Below, piece after piece: positions 25,301 to 37,300 of a stretch of DNA of 64,000 nt; positions within the stretch are counted from its first letter, which is position 1, and every line of letters begins with the position of its first letter. The stretch spans positions 23,026,954 through 23,090,953 of the forward strand of contig CM056563.1 of the NCBI GenBank assembly GCA_029721515.1, written 5' to 3'. The notes beneath the pieces are model-generated. The model did not search any database and was not told the origin of the DNA. It was given only the letters and a program-made list of their open reading frames with translations. This DNA is from Synanceia verrucosa (lineage: Eukaryota; Chordata; Actinopteri; Perciformes; Synanceiidae). A program made the translations under genes and the position numbers.

Positions 25301-28300
25301 TTTGTGCACAAAAGGAAAATGGAAAAAATGGTCAAACGGTGTTTCCAGCTTTTCATCCAATTCAGATATTTTTATTTGCTGCAAGTTGCATACTGCAGTC
25401 CACTCAGCCGCCTTTCGCAAATTCATGGTCAATTGTGCCGCTTGTCATTTTTCAGTGCGAAAATAAGCTATGAATAGTCATGCTTGTGCTCTCTACAAGA
25501 GAATTTGAGAATTATTACTCAAAAGGTACACATTAAAGGTACTTCATAACATTTTAGGTAACACTTTAACATGTACCAAGTCCAAAAATAACAGTTTCAT
25601 ACAGAACTTATGGTCAAAATCCATGTTCAAAGATAGCAGAAGAGGCTTTTTTATTGTGTTTTGGAAGGTTATACATCCATTAATTTATAAATATTGTCAC
25701 TTATATTAATATGAAAATACAGAAAAAAAAATGCCAGGGACGTTTACATTATCCCACGAGTTTAATAAATGATGCTCTTGAGTAAAGTTTTGTGGATAAG
25801 AAAAGCTCAGAGCTGTTACACAGTGATCACCGTAAACATGCGATCATTTGCGCACTCGAAAAAGACAAGCGACTCATTTGACCACAAATTTGCGAGAGGC
25901 GGCTGGCTGGGTCGAAATACACAATTTGCAGCAAATGAAAATATTAAATAAATGAGATGAAACACCAGAATCACCCATTATCCATTTTTTTTTCCATTTT
26001 CCATTTGTGCACGAAAAAAGTCTTTTTTTCATTTTGGTTTTGGGAATGAATATTGAGAAAACAAGTCATTATTTCGTTTTATTTCATTTTGTTTTGAAAA
26101 ATTAATGAACGAGTGATACATGAATTCAGCTCTACCCCGACACCTCTCCTGTACCTTAGTCTTCATGTCGGCCTTCTGGATGGTGTAGCCGATAATCTCG
26201 CAGTTGCCATCGTCTTTTGGTGGCTTCCACTCCAGCGCAGCGTTGAAGCCCCAAACATCTGTGACATGCACAGAAATGGGAGGACCGGGCTTTTCTGGCA
26301 GGTTAATGGAAGGAGATGGATATATTTATTAGTCTGTATAACTGGTTGAGATACTAACTCTCTTCCTTGCCTGTGTAAACATGCAGGCAGGAGAGGTGCA
26401 TTGACAAACTGGAGCAGAGAGAAGAAAATCAACTCAGCAGCAGAAATTTGACAAAGATTGACAGATTAGCAGCGCAAAAGACAAAGGTTCAAGGAAAGGT
26501 GGAGGTGCATGCATTACTAGAAAAACTGTGTTGGCACAGAGCTGACAAACTGAGAAATAGTCTGTTTTGGCTGCCTGGATTACAGTGCAGAAGAATACAG
26601 TGCTTATCATCTGTCTTTCTGTGTGGCCTAGCGCTGCACAGAAATACTGTACAACATAGTGATGTAGTTGTCATTAATCTCCCTCTGCTTGCTCTCCTCT
26701 GTGGAGTTCAGCACAAACAGCGAGCAGCTTCTGCCCGTTAATCCTTCCTGTTGTGTCTCCTGCAGAAACAGTGCAGTGACAGATCAGCTGAGGAGGTGCT
26801 GATCAGAGGAGCAGCAGCCTCCCATTAGCTCAACCTTCTCAGGAGAGGAAGTGACAGAGTAGCCCTCAAAATCCAAGCCTAATCCCAGGCATCTACACGC
26901 AAATAATCCCAGTGGAGCCCCACCAAATAATCCTACCGACACCCTGACCCGAGGAGACGAGCCGTGAGATGAGGAATGAGCTGGCGGCCAAAGTGGCAGA
27001 GCAGGAGTCAGGATTATATGAGAGGGAGGAATCAGCGCTTTGATGATTTGCTACTTTCAGCCACAGATCCCTGTGAGTATGAAACTAGGAATTATCATCA
27101 AATTCGAGAAAAAAAACTCTTGACATGTCGATTTGGGCTCAGGCCTTCATCCCCTTCCAAACAGGTTATTAACTGAGCACCTTGTGAAGTATGAACTAAT
27201 CTAAATGAGAGAACATCCATCTAGTTCAGGGGTCTGCAGCCTTTACTATGAAACTGGTGTAAATTTGCAAGAATGAAGCCGTAAATTTACGAGAATAAAG
27301 TCTTAAATTTATACAAATGAAATCATAAATTTACGAAAATAGAAGTCATAAGTCAATGTGTTGTTGTAGAGGAGGATTTATTTACAACTTTATTCTCGAA
27401 ATAATGACTTTATTCTCAGTCTGTAAAAAAAAAAAAATCTCAATGTGGCCCTAATACTGCATTTAAGAACAGCAATAAAGCAAACTGATTATATTTTACT
27501 TTCTATTTTGATCTGTTATAAAAAAAAAAACTCTTATGATGAGGAGAAAAAATGTGTATTGTGAATGTGTAGGTCTAGCCAGAACTATGCAGTCCTGTTT
27601 ATGTGTGCCTCATATTTGTTGAAAATGGGCAGTGAAGAAAAATAATCTCTACGCAGAATTAAACGTTCCTTTTTTAGATTTATCCATGGTTAGCTTAAAG
27701 GTGGTTCAGAAACTCAAAATTAGCCTTTATTTAATGGAATATGTTAAAAAAAATATTATTTACTACAGTATTACCAATAATAAATAAATAGAATTAAAAT
27801 AAAATGTTTCTGTGTCATTTTTCCATGCAGAGGGGCTCCAGAGCTACTGGTTGCAGACCTCTGGTCTAGGTGAAGACGAAAGGCATCGGTGGCGTGACGG
27901 GACTGACCTACAACCTGGATGTGTATGTCAGCGTTGTCCGACATGTTCTCAATCTGGACGGACAGCGTGTACTTTCCAGAGTGGGTCCTCTGTGAGGAGC
28001 GGATGAAGAGGATCGTGTCCACTTCACTGGTACGAATTCCCACGGTTTTGTCCTCCAGGAGGACGCCATCTTTGAACCAGGTCACAACAGGGCGAGGCTT
28101 ACCCTGCAGTAAGGGAATCAAAATGAAGTGTAATAAATACCAAGAGGAGGACAAAAGATGACAGTTCCTTCGTGGTAACATGCACGTCAATCTCTTTTCT
28201 GAATTCCTAACTGTGCCCAGAAAATGTCTTTCAAGTTTTGGCTGAGAAATATTTTGTGGCCTCCTCTTCTCTTATTCTTGGTAAATATGTCTGGGCTTCA

Positions 28301-31300
28301 GTTACAGTGTATATTCCTTCAGTCGCTGGAACGGACTCCGTCCAGCTCTTGGATAAGATGACAGAGCTGGGCGCTCTTTTCTCCCAGGAGAACATGTAGT
28401 CACATCTTCAGTCTCAGAACAGGCTTTTCATCTACTTCTTCAAAAGCAAGCAGAGCCGTGACTCACTTTTTCTTGTCTGTTTTTATTTGTAACAATGGAT
28501 TACCCTTTGCTACTCAAGGTTAGCTTCTTTTTTTTTACCATCACGCCATCATTTGCAAGTTCCTGTCAAATAGCTGTAATGCTCCTGGTGCCCTTTGAGT
28601 TTACATCTCATTTGCATTTCACAAGAAGAAGGAGAAAATAATGCTCTATTAGGCTGCAGCCACAGGGAAAATCCTTTAGGCATTTATTTAGTTACTTCAC
28701 CAAAGTGCACTGGGACATGGCATACAGACCTGGAATGGGATGACTATGTTCACTTTCTCGCCCACAAGCGTGATGAGTTTGGTCCTGAGATGGCGAGGAA
28801 GCCGGATCTTTGGATTCTCTGAGTGGTGGAAAGATGGAGGTTGAGTGGGTGGAGGACTGTACATGTAAAATGTACATGTGCATTATTGAGACATGGAAGA
28901 TACACAGTGGAATTATTCCTTCTTGGATACGATATGAAGTAACCCAGGAGGTTTACAGTAATATTATAACAGCTGATAAGCTTAATCATTAGATTGTTTT
29001 TTCCCTAAGCAGATGGGCACCAATGTCGGGTTTATGTTTGAGCTTTGTGTGGATTTATTCAATATTTTTTTTTAAAAAAATGAAAAATTATTCTCTGACC
29101 CATGATCTCTCTGATGGTGACAGCCTGGGAAAGAGTGGCGGGGGGGCTGCGTCCGGCGATGTTGACGGCCACCACTCTGAACAGCATCTTCTCCCCCACT
29201 GGGAGACCCTTTACCCTGTACTGGTTCTTCCCCACTGGTTCCTCGTTAGCTTGCACCCAGTGATCACCTGAGGACATACCCGGAGATCTCAGGAAAATAT
29301 TTAGACACTAATCAGGATAAACAATCTGCATGAACAGCAACCAAACACCTCCTGTGATTAATCCAACTTTTATGAACAGAATAGAAAGCCTTGGTGTAAA
29401 GTGTTGAGCGTTTTTCACATATTTACTTCCTTCTGCGCAGTACTCGATGATGTAACCATCGATGCCACCTGCTCCGATTTTCTCTGGAGGACGCCACTTT
29501 AGTGCACAGGTAGTGTCTGTCACATCGTCCACCATGAGACGAATGGGCTCGCCGGTGGGGGCTGAGAAAGACGGGAGTTAATTAATATGTTAACACCCAG
29601 TGTAAATGGGATGGGAGGCAGGTTAAGCCGCCACCGAATGAGCATTGTGTGAAAAGCCTTTGTTAATTAACCATTCTGCTAACGATAAACGGCAACGCAC
29701 CAATGGGCATGAAGGGCTTTGAGCTGGCGCTGGGCTGAGAGACACCAATGCCGTTGACTGCAAACACTCTCATCTCGTAAAGCACACCTTCGATCATCTT
29801 CTTAGCGTCATACGTGGTGGACTCATAAACATCGAAGTTGAGCTTGGTCCACCTGGATGAGCCAACCTTCTTCCTCTCCATCAGATACCCTGAACAATCA
29901 AAATCAACAGAGTGGACTCTAATGTTCTGTTTTCTCCAGGGAGGGAGACATCAGATGTGTAACTTTGAAAGGATACCTTTAATAGGCACACCGCCGTCAA
30001 ACGCTGGAGGGTCCCATGTGATCGTGGCAGAGTCCTCGCCAAAAGATGTGCATTTGACATTCTCAGGAGAGTCAGGCACATCTGGAGAGGCAGGTTACAG
30101 TTGGAAATGGAAAAAGAGGAGAGATGAAAGGAGAGTTTCTATGCAATATGATAAGTAGTGATTGAAAACCTTTTATTCTCAGCTTTGCTTCAACCCTAAT
30201 CCTTGATACATTGAGTGCCATTGGCATAAAAATACGTCAGTGTTTTTTCAGCAGCGGGTCGCCGATCATGGTCTCCTGCAGCCTGTGAGTAATTTTGGGG
30301 CTCTTGGAGATGTAGTTGGAGCATAAAGAGACGGTATACACCACAGAGATCAAAGGAAGTGGAGACGATCGAGATTAGAGAACAAAACAAACTGAATCTG
30401 GACAAAAAGTGGTGATTTTGGTGAAATTGTCCTCTACTCTACCTCTGATAAAACAAGAATGGAACAAGGTAAAAACAAACATTTGTTTTCATGATGAAAT
30501 AGAGAGTCTCTTCTTTCATTTGAGCTATAAGTGTTTTCAGAGTCATAGTACAAAATATTCTGTGGGTCTAGAAATATGACTCAAAATGGGGAAAATCACT
30601 GGCACTAGGCACTTCCTGGTTTATAAAACAGTCAGCACTCAAAGAGTTAACTACATTAATGCACAACAACAACTTGAAACTGAAAGTCTCTCTGAAGTCT
30701 CTCTGAAACTCTTAAAGTTCTTTTATTTTTTAAATAGATGACAAAACAATAGTTGTCTTAAAGTCCGTACATCATATTTAGATTCACAAAATGTAGCGAA
30801 CTAGCACCTGGGGGACGGACCTAAATTTCAGATGATATATTTATGAAAGATGGCACCAGCAGTGACAACCTTTTGAAAAAATGAGGGGAAAAAAGCCACT
30901 GACCCACGATCCTGACAAACAGTTCAAGCTTGTCTTCTCCAGCAGGGTTAGTCACGGTGATGGAGTAGCGGCCCTCATCCTCTTTCACCGCCCCCTCAAT
31001 TACAAAGCTGCTTAGGGTCTTCCTCGTCTCCACGCGGACCCTTCCCTCGCCCTCGGACACCTCCTACCATGCAGGTTATGACAGACAGAGAGACAACAAA
31101 AGGGGTGGTTGAGGAGAGTGGTGTTGCATGACGACCACAGTGACAGGTGATTCAACCTCTCTACTTCATGTTTCATTCTTCTTTTGTGCCGCTTGGTGAC
31201 TAACGGCTGAATACTCTGATTGACGCACAAAGGCAGAGAGTGTCTGACGTTGTGTGAGTGTGTACGAGGTGAACGGTGAGAATCCTCTCTATTCTTTCTC

Positions 31301-34300
31301 ACTTCATTTCCTTTCATCCAGCACACAGTGGGCGCCGGCTCTCCTGTGATCTCAACGTCAAGGCGAAGTTTGTTTCCAGCCACGACAGTGATGGTGTTGT
31401 TGTCGCCAGTGCTGCTGGTGTCCAGGTGGATTTTAGGAGGATCTTTCAGAAAGAGAGGTCATTCAGGTGAGAAGCATAACACAGAAGATATTCTTACTCC
31501 CAACTAAAACACTGGGTCAGCGCCCATGCCCTGTGTTAGAAGCTGATGAAAGAGGGGCAGGGGTCAAATAAACACAGGACTTCCTGTGTGAAACACTGGC
31601 TTAGGTTACCTTAGTGTTAAAAAACACAAATATTTCACACAAAGCACAATTTGCTGATTAACGGCACAGAATATCATCTTCAGGACATCATCGTTTGAAG
31701 CACAGGGCCTCTGACCAACATGTTGGTTTTGAGAGGAACCAGTGTTGAAGTTTGGTTTATTCTAGTGGGAATACTCCGACCCACCAAAATAAATTACTAA
31801 AATTCAAATGAAAACAACATGGTGTCTGTTGTACCAAAATTATGCCAATTACAGTATGTTTGTTTCGATACCGGTTCTACAACGATACTTTTTCAACGAT
31901 ACCTCAATAAGTTCATTTTTTTTGTAATTTTGGCTTATTATTATTATTATTATTATTATTGTTGTTGTTGTTGTCATCTCAATAAGTTATTGTTAGGTAA
32001 TTTGGGCTTTATCATGGTAGACATACTAGACAATGGTCTGATCATGATCAACAGGCACAGGCTGCTACATCTTACTCTTTAGGACCCTGGGGAGTGAGAG
32101 TTTCCCTTATGGTGTGGTCACAGGAAGACGGACTTGGAGTTAAGATCATCTTAACCTCAAAGTTTAGCGCTCCCCAGCTCTTCCAGCCTCACAGACGTAC
32201 CACGAAACATGTAGTTACTGTTTGCGTCAGTTTACTCACATGGATAGTGAGTCTACTATGTTACTAATTATTATGTCAGTTTTATAAGTGTGTTAGGGTC
32301 CTCTCCTGTCAACCACGGGCCCTAGAATTCATGCTGATACATATCTTTGCACATTTGTAGTGGTTATATGGTAATTCAGGATGATTTCTAGTGGGTATAC
32401 GCGCATACCTGCAAATCACGCAGAATACACCACTGAGAGGACCATCCTGAAGATGATACTCTGTGCCATTGGTTGTTAAGTTACAGTTGATTATTTCTGT
32501 CCTTGAATCTTTTTTTTTCAGTTTGTTATGCATTTTGGCCTTCAGGCACTTCATTTCAATATTCAACCATCTTCATGTCATGAGCGGATTACTCAATTTT
32601 AAAGTGGAAGAACAACATGAACAACATGATGGCAGCGTAAAATCTAGTGTTAAGTTGGTCTTTAAAAACATTAATTAAGTTTTTCCACAACATAAAATGA
32701 AATCTACCTTTAAACATTGAATGCAACATTGTTTATTTTAAAACATAATACTAGGGCGAAGGAGTTTTCATGCAGCATTAAATAAAATAGGCCCCAGGTG
32801 TCCTACTATTATATCACCCTCACATAGATTGTACACAGTACTTTATTTATATTTTACATGCAACACTTACCTTGTCTTGGAACATATTCAATCTTGATTT
32901 CTGATGGGTAAAATATATGAATATATATTAATCAGTGAAATATTAGCTTATGAAATGCTCCATGTTTGGTGTTTGTATGACACTCTTACCCAGGAAGTTG
33001 AGTTTTGCTGACAGAGAAAGTGCGTAGCCGTCAGGGACGAATGTGTAGTCTCCAGCGTCTGACGGCTTCACGTCGTCAATCGTCAGCTTGTGGGTTCTGG
33101 GGACCAGATGTTGCCAGATGTTACCAAGGAGACGGCACTTGTACCCAAGACTGTTGCCCTAGCAACACACTCCAAGAGGCAATATGGCAGAGTGAGAAAC
33201 ATACTAAATGGCTTTCACCTTGTGTGACCGCTGCTGCCTTGGTGTATCTCCTGCCATGGGCGGCTCTGATGGAGGGATTACTGAGAGAAACCCCAGACCC
33301 TGGGGGTGTGTGTGATTTGTGTGTGTGTGTGTGTGTGTGTAGCCTGTCCTCAAAAATGGGTCAAATAACTCAGAAACCCCTTTGGTGATAGTTTGCAGAG
33401 CCATGTGGCACACAGTGCTTATTGTGATTGCTGCATGGTTTTGTGGATGTAACAGTGAATGATCGACCCACATTCAGACCCACAGCAGTTGGGTTTAATA
33501 CCTTCCAATGTGAGTCATTTTGATGCGATCGTTGGGCTGGACCTCGACACCATCCTTGAACCATTTCCCCGTCACTTTTTCGTCAGACACTTCACACTTG
33601 AACACGGCCTGCTCGGCAGCTTTCACTGTCAGGTCGGCTATGCTCTGCAGAACCTGCAGCTCCTTATCTGAAGCAAAGACATCAACAGAGATCAGTAGCA
33701 TACAGACGTTTGTTTGTGCAGGAAATTCATCCTATTCTGACCAGTTTCAGGCGGCAGCATGTAGCTATGGGTTATAAATGTATTTCAGTCATGTCACCAT
33801 ATGAGAAAGCCCAACAAGCGGAATAGTTTGACACTTTGGGACATTCGTTTTTTTGCTTTCTTGAGACGATTGATCATATCTGTACACTGCAAAAAAAGGG
33901 GTGTCTAAAAACAAGATAAAACCACTGAATCTGGATAAAAAATGAAATTATCTGTCCATGCAGCAAGATAATTTCACATTATGATCAAGATTTCTTGAAT
34001 TAAGATCTCGAGTTAAATCTAAAACTAAGATGTATTTAGCAGGCTTAAAATAAGCAGACAAATTTATGTCATTTTAAGATTTCTTGCCTATTTGAGACAA
34101 AACATATTATGGTTGTGCTTGTGCAGCAGACTTAAGATGGATGCTGGTATTTATGAAGGTACACACTCAGGCAGGGGTCATGATCAACACGTTTATTCTC
34201 TGTAATGTAGCAAGAAAGCGCACATGTCACAGACACATGAGCAGCAGCACGATCTCTCCCCAACACAAAAGCCGTGCCTCTTTTTTTAAAGTGCAATATA

Positions 34301-37300
34301 GAACATTGAATCAACAAAAACACATTATAACACACCTGTAAAATAGCAAGAAAGGGCACATGTCACAGAAACACAGGCAACAACTAGTCATTCTTCATGC
34401 ACAGAATTACTGTAACTCTCACAGAGCTTTAAACAGAGAATATGGCAACGAGTTTTGAGAATGTTTACAAAAAATAGTAAAATATTTTAAAACAAAATAT
34501 TCACTCGGCTAAATACTCCCCTCTAAACTTCTCAAAACAGTACAAGAATAGATCAATAGCTGACCGACAGTAACACAAACCACTTTTATCACAAACAGTA
34601 CAGTCCTACAAGCAACATAGTAAATGTCTCCCAATCAAAAAGGAAAGTGAAACAAAGAAGCTGGCCAGACTGCTAGTATTCACTTGCTGAAGAAAGTGCC
34701 TTATACACGTTCCCATGCTGATGACTGAACAATTGTTACCCTATGTATGTTTGATCACATTGAAAGCATTTTAACAACACATTCTCCATACTGAGGCCCT
34801 TCCTGAGATCTAACAACCTACATGAATAAAGTCTTGGCAACCTCACAAACAAAAGTGCCTGCTTGCTTGTTTTTCTGAGTCATGTTTCGAATTAATCTGT
34901 TAACTGCATTCACTACCATCCCCCACTCCTACTGTCCTACTGGGGCAACTGAGTGACTTGGTGGTACCCTGTCATGGTCTGTGGTAACCCTGTTGGTGTC
35001 TGTTACTCTCCCTGAATGGCTGATACTAGGATTTGACCTGGCTATGGTGTGCCCCAAGTCTCTAACACTCCCACCAGCAGGAGAGCTTTGCTCAGCAACA
35101 CTGGTTTCATGTTCAGTCATGCAAGGGCCTTCCATTGAAGTAGATTTAGCCACCCATCTGTGGACAACTCTCTCTTGGCCAGTGTTTGAGTGTCTGATGC
35201 GGTAGGTGTGACACCTTGGGAATCTGGAGACAACTGTGTAGAGTGTAGACAGTTGTGGGATCAGGCTGTACATTAAAGAAAATTGGCGCAAAACCAGTCG
35301 ACTCATGAGCTGATGTCAACTAATGAAGCGAAGGTCAGTGTCTGTAGCATCTGCGACCATCTCTGCTTGTCTCTGGGTGGTACGGACCTGATAATGTTGC
35401 CTAAAGTTCTGCTGAACCTCTCACAGTTGCCATTACCCATTGGGTGGTACGAAGTTGTTCTGGACTTTTCCACACCGGCTATTTGCAACACCTCCTGAAC
35501 CAGCTGGCTCTCAAAATTTGCACCCTGATCTGAATGGATCCTCTGAGGAACTCAATATACACAAAAGTAGCGATCCCATAACTGACGTGATACCTGCTTT
35601 GCTTAAATATCAGGGCACTTGAAGGCATGGGCCATTTTGGTGAAATGGTCAGTCACTACCAACACATCCAAACTCTTTCCTTTGGAATTTTCTGCTGACC
35701 AGATATCCAGACAGACCAATTCCAGGGAACTTGTGGTCTTTATACTCTCAAGCTTGGCTCTTCCCTCGGGCTCCAGAGTCTTACTGACAACGCAGCGCTT
35801 GCAGCACTTGACATATTCCCTGACGTCATGCGCCATGCTCTGACCTTGATGGCCTGCTTTGTTGTGGACACCCTGCAGAATGACTGACCAAAGAGGTGGG
35901 AGCAATGTACTGGTGGCGCTTCCTTCCAGTCAGTGGATCCTTACAAACTCGATACGTGTGACATCCTTTCTCTGTTCGTCCTCAAGCTCTTGGAGGGAGA
36001 AGGCAGGTAAGGCATCCACACCTGATGATACTAGGTTTTGCAGGCCTTGGGCGAGCCAAAAGACCACCCATTGCTTGGAGCCATGATCCCACTCAACATG
36101 GCTTTCTAAAACTGCAGACACCTCATGACTGGTGGAGAAGCAGTGCACCAAGTCATCAAGCACAGGATGCTGCTCAATAGCCTGATGGTTGCACTGGCGC
36201 TGAACATTTCTTGTACAACACCTTCTTGGACTCCTTCCGACTCATCCAACAGCTCTACATACGGCTCCCTCAGAAGCCTTTGGCAGACACGGTTTTGGAA
36301 GAAGGGCAGCCTGCTCAAAGCATCAGCAACAATGTTCTTAGTGCCCGGTATGTACTTAATGCTGAAGTCATATGGTGACAACTTGGCGACCCACCTCTGC
36401 TGACATGTGTCGAGTTTGGGCTTGGTGAGTATGCATGTAAGGGGGTAGTTGTCTAGCCAAACTGTGAAGGCCTGTCCTTTCAGCCAATTCCTGAATTTGT
36501 CACAGATGGACCACATCAGCAACAAAAACTCTAGCCGATGGGCAGGATAGTTACTTTGAGCACGGGTGAGCGCCTTGGTGGCAAAAGCAATAGGGCGTGC
36601 TTTATGCTCACCTTCCCAAAGCTGGGACAAAACTGCTTCCAAACTATCTTGGGAAGCATCAGTCAACAGGATGAAAGGTTGGCTTAAGTCAGAGTGTGCT
36701 AATACAACTGATTCCATGAGTGCAGCTTTTAATTGCTGTTATAGAAGTGATAGACTTGACTTTGTTTGGATCAGTTGCAACACCACTTTCGTCCACTATG
36801 TGTCCAAGAAATCTTCTCCTCAAAAACAGACACTTTTTGGGGCCTAGCTGTAACCCATGAGCATGCAGTCTGCTGAATACAGTTTCGAGTCTCCTCAGTC
36901 CTTCTGCTTCGTTGGGAGCGTACACCAGAACATCATCCAAGTAGCAGAGCAAGGTCAGAAAGTTTTGGTCACCAAATATACCCATTATGAGACACATGAA
37001 ACTGGCAGGACTGTTACACAGACCCTGGGGAAATCAGTTGAACTCATAGGGTCCCATAGGTGTGGTGAAGGCAGTCAGTTTCTTATCCTCTTCAGTCATG
37101 ACGATGTTATAAAAGCCAGAGGTGAGGTCCATAGTGCTAAAAATAGCACTACCTCCATGGGCTGCCAGGCAGTCAGACTGGTGAGGTTAAGGGTGAGCAT
37201 CCTGGACTGTGTCCAGCAATAGTCAACACTTAGCCTGAGATCCCCATTCTTTCTCCACTAAGTACAAGAGGGGACGCCCACTCACTGTTGGACTTGAGAA

